From Nymphaea colorata (taxonomy: Eukaryota; Streptophyta; Magnoliopsida; Nymphaeales; Nymphaeaceae), in contig NC_045150.1 of assembly GCF_008831285.2 (NCBI RefSeq), positions 8,816,001 to 8,880,000 on the forward strand: 64,000 nt of DNA, given 5' to 3'. Numbering within the stretch: position 1 is the first letter of the stretch; every line of letters starts with the position of its first letter. Under the pieces are notes generated by a model that saw only the letters and a program-made list of their open reading frames with translations, was not told where the DNA came from and ran no database searches. The translations under genes were made by a program, and so were the position numbers. Of this stretch, positions 32,637-42,550 are shown piece by piece.

Positions 32637-33025
32637 GTAGGGCTGTTCAGTTCCAACTCTGCTCGAGTGTCTTGAAAGAAACTTGAACTCAGCTCGAGTG
32701 TCTTAAAACTGGAGAATTTTATTAACAAATTATTTTTTAAGGAAAGAGGCGGCATATAGATTTGAAAATGGAACCTCCCATGTACCAGTAATACTCATTT
32801 GAGTAATCTACTTTGTTTCATAATTTTATGAAACTTATTTCATATATTTTCTTTCTGGAGCTTAACTGAATTCAAGCCAACCAAGCCTACTTAACTTGAG
32901 TTCGACTCGTTTAGACTGTCAAATTCATTTCTTAACTTGAACTCGATTAATTTAATAAACTAGTCGAGTCCGAACCAAGTTTATGGAGCAGTACGAGTTA
33001 AGCTCGACTAGTTGAACAGCCCTAC
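32637..33025. mobile_element. MITE with 13-bp perfect terminal inverted repeats, unit B only
   Basis: GTAGGGCTGTTCA (32,637-32,649) is the exact reverse complement of TGAACAGCCCTAC (33,013-33,025). The interior contains GCTCGAGTGTCTT and GAGTTCGACTCG-like words like the element at 3,830. Unit A is uninterrupted at this point (TTTTTGAACTCCACATGTAAG, about 12,913), so this is a clean presence/absence difference. Confidence 0.85.
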
Positions 33026-34055
33026 CCTCCACATATAAGTCTCTCTCTTTGTCTCTCTCAAGAGACCCAAAACACAGACACAAAGAGACTCAGAGTCTGT
33101 GCAAAAAAAACGAACGTGCCTATTAAAAGATTTCCGACATTCCAATTACGAGAATTTATTCATCCTTTACACACAAAAGGCGGCGTGTGCCTACGCTCAA
33201 AATTATGAGGGGATGTGAATAATAGGCACGTAGCTTAAATGAATATATCCTGTCGATGACTAAAAGACCCATATGCCTTTTATACATCTTCAAATCATGA
33301 GACTGTCAAGGTTTGTTAGACATTTTGAGAGTTGCAAGTGACACGCTTAACCACCGGCACCTGAAGCTCTCGGAGTAAGTATAGATGCCCGTAAAGTGGA
33401 AAGCAAAGCAATTGGGAGCGCCGATTCCTCAACACAGGTTAGGTTCTTTCCACATCGCATTTTACTTTAAATCTGCACGGAGATTTATAAGAAGACTTTG
33501 TACCAATGCAAAGTAAGATTTAGTGGCTCATTTATGTATTTGGGGATGAGCTGTCTCTCACATGACAATTCTCTCTCTCGATTTGATTTTCTTTTGGAAC
33601 TGGAACAGACAAATTTTACTTTAAGAGTTTCTTGAATGTAAAATTTCCTATTTTTGTGACTACGAGTTTTTCTTCTCACATCGAAAGATATTTGCAGATC
33701 ACCTCTCAGCCTTATCCTGCCCTCTGCTGGAAGACAAGAAAGTATATTAGCTACATGTTCTCCAGAATGCCTAATCTTGCATCTTTTGTGGATAGTAAAG
33801 AATGCAACGTGGCCATGAAATCATTTAAGGACTTTCAAGCAAAGACGAAGTTTTGAGATGAAACTGGAATTTGGAAGACAAAAGGGGACATAAAAAGTCC
33901 TCCATGCACTGAAGCAGTTACAAGGAATTACATTTTGACTAAACAAGTACAAAGAATCAGCCGATAATCCCACAAAAACTCGACGAATTACCCAAATTTA
34001 TTTTTCGAGGGAAGAAGACGACTTCGAATGTGACAAATTTCTCGCAATAGCAGCA
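33026..34055. repeat. Shared 3' flank of MAX2, unit B copy
   Basis: Aligns with about 12,917-14,001 of unit A, including GATTTCxGACATTCCAATTA and TTAGTGGCTCATTTATGTAT. No gene is visible. Confidence 0.65.
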
Positions 34056-34377
34056 TCACTGGGTTCCATTTTTCTCTGTTTTCATGGAGTTCACCTCAAT
34101 CTCGGCTTCCGGTTCATCACTCAGCTGGAAATAACTCATCTTCACTACAACGCCGGAGACCATGCTCATCTGGATGTTCAAAATATTTCCCGTGCACCAT
34201 AATAAGCTTCCCGAGCTGCATCTCTCCAAGAACAGGAACCTCAGCAGCGCTTCTACGTCCGCTAGCGACGTATGAGGCCTCCAATTCGACAAGAGATACC
34301 AAGGTGAAATCCTCTTTCTCCTCCAATCCTTTGAATCCTAGGTACAGATGTGCAACGGAGGCTTTGATATTCTCCAT
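34056..34377 (-). other. Anonymous ORF block conserved in both units, downstream of MAX2-B
   Basis: Counterpart of 14,002-14,374. The frame from ATG at 34,377 reads MENIKASVAHLYLGFKG, contains GEMQLGKLIMVHGK and ends ELFPAE (86 codons). The alternative frame ends EIEVNSMKTEKNGTQ (78 codons). It lies about 280 bp beyond the MAX2-B stop. Whether it is 3' UTR or a small gene is undecided. Confidence 0.35.
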
Positions 34378-34655
34378 GTTAAAAATAAAAAAGAAGTGTG
34401 ATTATATTGTCCAAATGAATCTTGCCGGTACAAGGTTGCAACGCCTCATCCTAACTCAGCTGCATCATCAATATATTTTCACACGAGACTTTATTTTGGA
34501 TACTCTGTACTTTTGTTACACCCTCTCCGCAGGGTCAAAAAACTGTTCGACTGTGCTAAAACAACTTCTACAGAAGCAGGATCAGAGAGAAGGGGAAACA
34601 GAAAGGAGAAAATGCCATCGAATCGCCTCTGTTATGTCTTATGAATCTCTATCGC

Positions 34656-36836
34656 TCAGTCAAGGAGAGAACGGCGATTCAGCTCATTCTCAAACCGTAA
34701 GCAAGAGTCCACTCTCATCTCCGTGCTCATGTCATTCTCTGGCGCAGGGTAGTAGTCCTCCCTGAGCTGCATATCCCGGAGCTTTGGGATCCTCAGCAAC
34801 ATTTTCAGAAAATGTTCATTAGCTGTTCCATGTATGAAAAGCTTCCTCAGCGTGACACATTCCGAAATCAGGCCTACTGCCGGGAGCGTAAGGCTCCTAC
34901 TGTTCATTTCCCTATCTTGGGGAGGCCAGTAATCCAGTTGATTGAGCGCCAGTTCTCCGATCCCATTCAGATAGGACCTCTCCCACAGGCTAATATCCAT
35001 CTGCCCGACCGGCGCGCTCAGCGCGTAGCCAGTCACCTCCCCACAATCCAGATTCATCTTTGAGAGACGGGGGAACCGCACCAGCGAATTCAAACCGAAT
35101 GCTGGCATGGTGAGCTTGGCGCAGAGCCTGCAGTCACCCTCCACCTTGATCTTCATCTCTTGCAGCGCCGGACAGTACGCCAGACCTGCTGCGGCGAGTG
35201 GCATTAGAAGCTCCCCCACTGCTATCCACAGTGATAGTGAGCGCAGACGAGGCCATGTCTTTGACCAGAATTCGCTTCCTGCCTTATTGCTACTCTCGCA
35301 ACCAGAACTGCACTTCCACTTCTTCTTCATGGGGCCATCAGCCTCACTTCTCCTGGGTCCATGGTTACGATACTCAGTTCCGCCATTGGCAAATCCATGG
35401 TCTTCATTCGCTTCCGAGCTGTAATTCAGATCAAAATCTCGAGTGTCCTTCTTCTCCGCTGCATCCTCGGAGTCGGGCGCGCCCCAAACGCAATCAATGT
35501 GCAGATGTTCTACCCTGTCCCTGATTGGCTCCAGTGCCTGCAGCGAGCTTGCCGCATTTAACTGCTTGCAGCACGATATCCCTACATCGACCAAGGTCTT
35601 CCTCAGACAGCAAACCATGCTCATGACGCCGTAGCTAGAGATGCCATGGCACCCATGGATTTCGAGCTTCGAGAGGCGAGGACAGCCGCGGGCAATGGCG
35701 ATCAACCCAAGATCAGTGAGGTCGCCTGAGTTCTTGATGCAGAGCGACTCCAAGGCCCTGCAGAGCGCAATCCCATCCGAGCGAGGCGCATCGCCTCTGC
35801 AAATGCCATGAAATTGTCCGAGCTTCAGCGACCGCAGACGACGACACTTGGAACCGAGCACCTCCAGCGCCACGCCGGCGCCCCTGACATTGTGGCAGAC
35901 GTCCAGGGTGAGGTCCTCGAGGTCCGGCAGAGCGATGAACATCTCCTCCAGCGCTTGGGCGCTGATTCTGGCGTCCTCATGCGAGAACCCATCAGCATCA
36001 GGGTCGGAGCGCGGGGAGGAGAGAGAGGAAGCATCTGCAAGGTGAAGGTGGCGGAGCTTGTTGCAATTGGTGGCGATGGAGAGCAGGGCGGCATCGCCAA
36101 CAAAGTCAACGAAGCGAGGGTCGAAGCGGCAAGAGGCCAGGAGGTGGAGGAGATTGGGACAAGCAACGGCGATGGCCTGGAGCTCCTGGGATTGGAAACC
36201 ATCTGTGGAGAGGATGAGGAGGTTCAGATGGGTGAGGGCCAATGCTGAAGCAGGATGGTCGTGAAGGGCCGCCGGGATATCTTCCGTCCAGCAGTAGAAA
36301 TGCGAGAGGTCCAGGGAGGAGAGGGAGGGGCAATGAGCGAAAAGCGGGATTAGGTCAGCGCCGGCGGGCACAGTGATGCGTTGATGGAAGCGGACGAGCT
36401 TGACGGAGCGAAGGGAAGGGAAATAGTAGGCGAGGATCTGGACGGTGGCAGGGTGGCGGGAGTAGAAGGTAAGGGAGGTGATATTGGGGAAGTGCTGGGC
36501 TAGGAAGCGGGCGACGAAATGGGCGCCCTCGGAAAGGGGGTCCGGGAGGAAGAGAGGATGGCCCCATGGGGAGCAGAACGAGAGGTCGAGGTTGGTGACG
36601 CTGCGGAAGCAGGAAGGGAGACGATCGAGGTTTCCGACGTTGCCACGGAGGGTGAGGGTGGTGCGGGAAGAGCGGTCAGCCACCGCCCATTTCCGGCAGA
36701 CGAGTGACATGGAATTGCGGCTTCGGGTGTCCGTCACCAGGGAGAAGATGATGGAGAGAATCGCGTCCGGCAGGTCGTGGAGGTGCGTTCTGGGCGGGGA
36801 GAAGGAGGTGCCGGCGGTGGCTGACTCCGATGGCAT
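34656..36836 (-). CDS. MAX2: MAX2/D3-type F-box LRR protein, canonical copy (MAX2-B)
   Basis: 726 codons, intronless, from MPSESATAG (ATG at 36,836-36,834). The longer in-frame start at 36,923 is not shared with unit A and is rejected. The F-box (LHDLPDAILSIIFSLV) is at residues about 19-60, followed by LRRs. A low-conservation acidic loop (about 475-545, DSEDAAEKKDTRDFDL) sits between repeats, as in known MAX2 proteins. The C-terminal region keeps the family text: LDYWPPQDR, LFIHGTANEHF, LREDYYPAPENDMSTEMRV, and a terminal helix ending RRSLLD with the final Asp. In rice D3 that helix contacts the D14 receptor and changes position during signalling. Expected role: substrate receptor of SCF in strigolactone and karrikin responses, in the nucleus. 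Nothing in the frame suggests loss of function. By sequence this is the likelier keeper of the ancestral role. Confidence 0.95.
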   Translation of the reverse strand: MPSESATAGTSFSPPRTHLHDLPDAILSIIFSLVTDTRSRNSMSLVCRKWAVADRSSRTTLTLRGNVGNLDRLPSCFRSVTNLDLSFCSPWGHPLFLPDPLSEGAHFVARFLAQHFPNITSLTFYSRHPATVQILAYYFPSLRSVKLVRFHQRITVPAGADLIPLFAHCPSLSSLDLSHFYCWTEDIPAALHDHPASALALTHLNLLILSTDGFQSQELQAIAVACPNLLHLLASCRFDPRFVDFVGDAALLSIATNCNKLRHLHLADASSLSSPRSDPDADGFSHEDARISAQALEEMFIALPDLEDLTLDVCHNVRGAGVALEVLGSKCRRLRSLKLGQFHGICRGDAPRSDGIALCRALESLCIKNSGDLTDLGLIAIARGCPRLSKLEIHGCHGISSYGVMSMVCCLRKTLVDVGISCCKQLNAASSLQALEPIRDRVEHLHIDCVWGAPDSEDAAEKKDTRDFDLNYSSEANEDHGFANGGTEYRNHGPRRSEADGPMKKKWKCSSGCESSNKAGSEFWSKTWPRLRSLSLWIAVGELLMPLAAAGLAYCPALQEMKIKVEGDCRLCAKLTMPAFGLNSLVRFPRLSKMNLDCGEVTGYALSAPVGQMDISLWERSYLNGIGELALNQLDYWPPQDREMNSRSLTLPAVGLISECVTLRKLFIHGTANEHFLKMLLRIPKLRDMQLREDYYPAPENDMSTEMRVDSCLRFENELNRRSLLD

Positions 36837-37592
36837 CTTTACGCAGGAACGGCGGCGGTAGCGATGGTGGTCGCGGACTCGTGGCAACTGCCGGTTTAGG
36901 ATCTCACGCACAGGGATATGCAACCGATAGCAGAAACTGAAGACGGTCCCACGTTAGCGATAGTGAACTGTGCGAACATGGAAACACACCGATAGTTGGT
37001 GTTGGCAGCGGTCAAGACGGTGATTGGGGTCGGCGGTGGCTTCCGATTCGGGGCCTGAGAGAGTGGCGATAGTGGTGGCGGTGGTAGATCTCCAAGGCGA
37101 GGCGGCATCACCGGCGACGATCTCCACGGGCACAGCAGATACCACCAGCAACCGCGGTGGTTGGTGGAATACAATTCCCTCAAGAAGAGGGCCGTGAAGG
37201 TGGAGTATCCGACGGGCTTGCCTGCGCCATGGCGCTGGTGGTGCCTCGGCGCTTGACCAGAGAGCGAGGAACCTGAGAGATGGAAGAGAGGGGAGAACTT
37301 GTTAGGGACCACAGTTTGAGAAGAACCTTTATCCTAACAGGGTCGGTGAAATGGCAAAAACGTGGTAGGGGATGGCCTTTTCTCTGGCTCTCGAATTCGG
37401 GTTACTGTCTCCTCTGGGATTCGACCACCGAGGTTAGGCACGAGCCCGGTGGCTCCACCAACCGAGGCTTTACTAGAAGTCCAAAAAAGGAAGAAGAGTA
37501 AAATCTGATCTACCCCACCCGTCGGTGCTCAGGATCAGGTTTCTTTTTTTCTTGGTGCCAACGTGCACTTCCGAACCAGATAAGTACGAAAT
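36837..37592 (-). promoter_or_regulatory. 5' leader and promoter region of MAX2-B
   Basis: Counterpart of 16,761-17,545. Similarity ends near CCGAACCAGATAAGTACGA (about 37,573-37,592), which marks the right edge of the duplication. A 138-codon minus-strand frame (37,312-36,896) shares three short peptide blocks with the unit A frame, so a translated upstream ORF is possible but unproven. Confidence 0.45.
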
Positions 37593-38700
37593 AAGAAGAC
37601 TTCCCTCAGCCGCGAACCCCGCAGAGAACTTCCTCCACTTTGTTGAGTTGGTCTCTTCCCTGGGCCTGAGGCTCGAGCCCACAAGCCAGAGTTGGCCCGG
37701 TTGAGTTTGGGCTCGATAGGTCCTGATGGTCCTTTCGGTGTGGGCGTTTCTGTTACGTGTAAAGAGCTGCGGTTGGTCGAACACAAAACCTTCTTGGTTC
37801 TTCTAGCGTCTGCGACTTTATCTGTGTTTTTTTGGGTCGTATGAGGCTTTTAGTTTTCTAGCGTGTTGGGAGGGGGGGAGGATGGCAACCGGTTGTGGAT
37901 GAGGACGAAGATCGGGGGAGGGTCCCGCCGAGCGATGTCGCGACATGAGTGGCCATGTGATCGTCATCCATTAGCTAGAAATGCTCTGTTCTTTTCTTCT
38001 CCCTCACCTCCTCTTTTTAGCCGCTTCTCTTTGTCCTTACAGCAGCTTTGCTCCTTCTTTAATGTCTTCGCGTATATCTTATTCCATGGATCTCGTCACT
38101 CCTTTAGGTATATAATCATTCATTACGCGTCCTTGAACATGTATTTTTAAAGTCTAATCCTCTAGATCAAGATCGGCTGACTGATTCTGTCCCCTTACAG
38201 ACAGCGTGTAGCAAGCGGACGAGATCTTCTCATTCATCCCATTCGTACCTTTTAAAATCAGCCTCCGAGAGACCATTTTTCTTCCGTCCGCCCTTTAAAA
38301 CCGGCTTCGTGGGACTCGTTTTCTTAAAACCTTTCGCCTGTCGTACGGACGAAACATTTTGAAAACATTTTTCTTTGTTCTATCGAAGCATCCCCTCAAA
38401 TTGAACCAGCACTCAAAGCATTGTCCTCGGATAGTTACGTAGCAGAACCGTCTGAGTCTTTCACGAAGTTACCAAAGAAGGCCGAAGTGACGATGAAAGA
38501 TCGTTCACTGATGCCGTTCCGTGTTGCGCTCGCTTTCCGTCCATCCTCAGATATTTATTTCAATTTTATTGTTGTGTTGTGTGTTCGTTGCAGGCCCCTG
38601 ATGTGTGAAGTTGCTAAGTTCCTGGACTCCCTATGCTTGCTGAATCTTTCAGGAACCTGAGATTTCATTAATATCAATTCCTCCATGTTATACTGAAAGC
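37593..38700. other. Non-duplicated spacer with an exon-like stretch
   Basis: At 38,397-38,590 the plus strand is open (EPALKALSSDSYVAEPSESF, then KKAEVTMKDRSLMPF) and is followed by a good acceptor (GTGTGTTCGTTGCAG|GCCCC at about 38,593) with more open text (CEVAKFLDSLCLLNLSG). This looks like two small exons, but I do not recognise the protein and see no partner exons. Confidence 0.25.
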
Positions 38701-39394
38701 AATCAAGGAGCGTACCATAATCTGTCATGCAAATGGAAGATATGGATGCTATTTTTTTGGACTAAAATGAGATCATGATGCTGCTTAAACTAAAGGGTAT
38801 ATCATATCTTATCTAGGTCTCGATGACTTCAGAAACAAAGAAAATAATGAATTTTTTTTAATTTTTTTGAATGGTAAGCTCTTAACCTCTTATAAACTTT
38901 AAATATCAATAATTTAAAGCTTATATCAAGTGCACGGTGGTGCATTCAGGCGCCAGGTCCTGTATACAAGCTGATGGGTACCTTGTTTTCCGGATCGTCC
39001 ACACAAGCACCATGTGGACGTTGGCATAGCCTTTAATTTAATGTATGTGGGAAGCTCGTACTGCATGATGCAAGATGTCAAATTCTTTGTCGATTATATT
39101 ATGGCAGCTTGTCTGCATTTGTAGCTCAACTTGGCCGTGTGGTGAACATGAGGTTGAGCACGGCGCGATGGTGGACACATTAGAACGCTAAGCCAAGTGT
39201 TGGCGCCGGGTCCATTGTTGAGGGCGACAACGGCCTCCTTAATTACCGTCGTTATGGAGCCACGTCGGGATTATTAATGAGCCGGGCTAGTCTGGAACGA
39301 GTTATAGCCCGTAGGAATATTTTATTATTAACCATTTTTTTCATTTATTAATATTTAATAGTATTTTTTTGAACGGTGAAAAGTGAACAGTAAG

Positions 39395-39612
39395 TTTGGG
39401 CATCTGATCAATCCAATCCGACCAAACCTATAAGGAGTCAGGTCTAGGCCTCGAGGCCTGACTATTCAAACCCGAGTTCGAGCTCAAGCTCACCTAAGAT
39501 AATCGGACCGGCTCGGTGCCCCTTTTCTTGAACTCGAGTTAAGCCGAGTTAAGCCTAGTACTCGTTCGTGACTCAGCCGGCTGCCCAACCCAATCCAAAT
39601 TGGCAGCCTAAA
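39395..39612. mobile_element. Possible MITE relic with imperfect ends
   Basis: The left side reads TTTGGGCATCTGATCAATCC and the right side ends TTGGCAGCCTAA. The interior has CGAGTTCGAGCTCAAGCTC and GAACTCGAGTTAAGCCGAG words, like the GAGCTCGA-rich elements at 3,830 and 32,637. The ends pair only loosely. Confidence 0.35.
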
Positions 39613-40462
39613 TGGAATCAACCCTCAGCGGGAACTGCATTGCCACAAGATGGCCTTGGACTTTCCGTTAGGTATACCTACTGAAGGCATAGGATCAAGT
39701 TTACCCTAATAATCCACTTAACGAGAAAAATATTACCCCTTGGAAGCTAGAAAATAATTTACAAAAAATTATGAAAAGGCGCTTGACATTTTGGTAAATA
39801 ATAAATCACCCGCTCAACTTTTAACAGCTCACGAATAAGCTCCCAGTGTTTAGAAATATACTCAAAAAATCTGTCGGTTAAAAAAAATATTAATTCTTGA
39901 TATAAAATGATGAAAATACTCTTCTTAACAACAAAATATCTTTTGGGGAAGAGTAAGAGTGGTTCCTTCTTGGAGGTATTTTTGAATTTTTTTATTATCA
40001 TTTTGAGAATTTCATTCAAAAGATGAGCTTCTATTTGTCAAACTATTAAAAATTAAGCAACGATTTGTTATCAGCTTAAATATTAGGCATCTTTACGTAA
40101 ATTGTCTCAATAATCTATTGAAAAGCCGGTTGTAATGGTTGCTAGAGAGTTACAGCTGAACCACTTGCACTTAGTTTTCCTCAAAAAATATGCCACTTTT
40201 GAATTTTGATGTGGAGACAATTGATGTACAAAAAAGAGATTGGCCGATGTAAAGGGAAAGAACAAAAGGATGCTAATATATATAAAAAAAAATTGAATAA
40301 TGATTTTAGTTTCTTAGAATCACCCAACCATCTATCTGCACTAAAGAAAAAATGATGATAAACATTTTTTATTTAATATTATTTTATACTTTTTCCTTCT
40401 TGTTTTTTTTAAACCATTTTCAAATTGATGGTTAAGGTTAGATGGTTTGGTGATTCTAGATG

Positions 40463-40463
<1 letters not shown>

Positions 40464-40502
<39 letters not shown>
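40464..40502. repeat. (AT)n microsatellite
   Basis: Uninterrupted TATATA tract of about 39 bp. Confidence 0.95.
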
Positions 40503-40507
<5 letters not shown>

Positions 40508-41928
40508 AAACTTAAAAGAAAAGAAAGATGAAAAGAAATTGGTGTTAAAAAAAGAAGTGGGTGTTGGTACACGTAGCATATTCCAGCTTTTCCCATCTTG
40601 TTAAAATAGACGCATGAGTAGCCATGACAAAAAAACTTGTTTTTTCCTCAGTTTTTTTTTTATTACTTGATACTTATTTATTTATAGGCAATTGGCAAAT
40701 CCATTCTTGCATTGTCACTGTTGAAAATTTGGTTCCTGTCTTTTTCTTCAAGTGGTCCAAAGTAGACTCTTACGTTAAATTTGGCAATCACAAACATTTC
40801 TATTTCAGCCAGTTGACACAACTACCATAATGAAAGCAAAAATTCTTGTAAATACACGTCCAGATTTTTATGGAACTAACGAAAACATGCTTAAATTTTG
40901 ATTTTTTTTCAGTTAACTACCTAAATTACATAGAACACAACAATTAAATTTTTAAAAAAAAAATTAACTTAACCCTGTTCTTCTTACTTCAATGAAAGGT
41001 AAATTTTTTTATAAAAAGATCAAACAAATAGCTAATAATCAAGTACCATAAACTCATTTTATATGTTAAGCACATGACAATAATAAACTGCTAGTCATGT
41101 TAAAATAATGGATAAGTAATGTAAGTACAAAGATTAAGGACTGATTTCTTGACCATAAATTCATAATAAGGCAAGGATGGATGTATCAGTTGCAAGCACG
41201 AATATTTTCTTCGAGTCCTTTTTTCAGTTTTTCCTAAAATTACCTATCATTAAAAGCATGGACAATCTTTCTCGGCAGGAAATTTTACTTCTCTCTTGGG
41301 AGACATCTTTGATAAACTCAAGAGCGTTGGCATAGAGAATTGCACCATGGCTGTGAACAAGCAATGGCAGCCACTTTTTGTGTAAGCGAAGGTTGTCGAT
41401 ATAGGTACTTCAGCGTGCTCGAATTTCAGGAAAAACTTTTTTATTCTAGTTTCAATTGTTTGTTAGATTCAGAAAGGGCGCTTAAAAAACCATGAGGTAC
41501 CTGCTACCTCCGGTCTCTCACAATATACCACCTAATGCATCTATCGAGCAGTGTGTTTAATCACATCTAAAAAAATAAATTTTTTAATTGCGCCATGTAT
41601 TTTTTGAATTTGAATTCAGCTTGGCCTTATCTGGATTCAGAGGTTGGACTGTCGACCCACCCCTGAAGAAAACTACTACTGTGGTTGGACGAAGCTCAAG
41701 TAGTCAGGTGTGTGTATATAAAGCGAGAGAAAGAAATTCCAATCAGCCGATCATTTCTTCGGCTGAATGTTTATTTTTACTTTATGTCATTAAAAACAGT
41801 CGCAAAAGATATATTTGAGACAGCCAGTTGCTTGGCTACAATTTTCAACAACAGAATACACCTTTTGTGACGGCTTTTAATGACAAAATAAAAGACGACC
41901 CTCCAACCAAAGGTAGTCGTCTCATTTC

Positions 41929-41931
<3 letters not shown>

Positions 41932-42001
<70 letters not shown>
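41932..42001. repeat. (AT)n microsatellite, about 70 bp
   Basis: Uninterrupted alternating A and T. It explains the IYIYIY open frames on both strands here. Confidence 0.97.
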
Positions 42002-42003
<2 letters not shown>

Positions 42004-42067
42004 AACCAGTTCTAATTGATTAAATATGAGTATGCACGCGCACAAACATGGCACGGAGGATCTTATG

Positions 42068-42310
42068 TAGGGGCAGAGGGAGGGGGGTGCCTAGGCCATT
42101 GTTTCGGTTGAGCTGTTTCGGTTGAGCGCAAGAAAAAAAAATTATATTGAAAACCCGTTGCTCCTCTTGGTCCGACCTGCGGATCGTTTGGTTCGACCCG
42201 TTGTTCCTCTTGGCCCGACCTGCGGATCATTTGGCCTAACTCGTTGCTCCTCTTGGCCCGACCTACGAATCGTTTGGCTCGCTCCTGAAAAAAATCCTAG
42301 CTCCGCCCTA
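42068..42310. mobile_element. MITE-like element with GGGGC(A/G)GAG ends and an internal tandem array
   Basis: TAGGGGCAGAGGGA (42,068-42,081) against TAGCTCCGCCCTA (42,298-42,310, reverse complement TAGGGCGGAGCTA) gives imperfect inverted ends related to the element at 20,906. The centre is the 43-bp tandem array listed separately. Confidence 0.5.
42154..42281. repeat. Three tandem copies of a 43-bp unit
   Basis: CCCGTTGCTCCTCTTGG.CCGACCTGCGGATC.TTTGG repeats starting at 42,154, 42,197 and 42,240 with a few substitutions. It translates as a repeat in both directions (frames 42,122-42,334 and 42,142-42,339), which is an artefact of the repeat. Confidence 0.85.
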
Positions 42311-42513
42311 ATCGTGCAGACAGCATTCATGTAGCCCACTTGCTCCTTCTCCTACGACTGAAATCCTTCACACGTTTGAGCATTGAATGCGGTCTTTATC
42401 GGCCGACCCCCCATTCTCAAGTGAAATTTAGAGCATGCTTGACTGTTTGAAACGTGTTTCACTAGGCATACTTTTACCAAGGTATATTTTCACCAGGCAA
42501 GAAAAATCAGAAT

Positions 42514-42550
42514 TATAACTTCCTCGGCCTTTTGGCTAAGATCAAGTGTG
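42514..42550 (+). pseudogene. 5' fragment of U2 spliceosomal snRNA
   Basis: ATAACTTCCTCGGCCTTTTGG then CTAAGATCAAGTGT matches the first ~36 nt of U2 snRNA (ATACCTTTCTCGGCCTTTTG, then GCTAAGATCAAGTGTAG) with few differences, then similarity stops. The branch-site-pairing GUAGUA segment and everything after it are missing. No plant snRNA upstream element (RTCCCACATCG) is visible in the 70 bp upstream. It is therefore a truncated, non-functional copy. Confidence 0.75.

Larger units (their letters stand above)
38701..41930. other. AT-rich, gene-poor spacer
   Basis: No gene is visible. It contains a MITE-like relic at about 39,395-39,612, an (AT)n tract at 40,464-40,502 and many homopolymer runs. 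Short frames in this part have no coding character. Confidence 0.55.

Noticed and set aside
41828-42054. Open frames with IYIYIY and similar SLSLSL frames at 12,917 and 44,696
   Set aside because: They are translations of microsatellites.
42154-42281. CRISPR-like array
   Set aside because: Units are directly adjacent 43-bp tandem repeats without spacers, in a plant genome.
42514-42550. Functional U2 snRNA gene
   Set aside because: Only the first ~36 nt match, the branch-site pairing region is absent and no upstream snRNA promoter element is visible.
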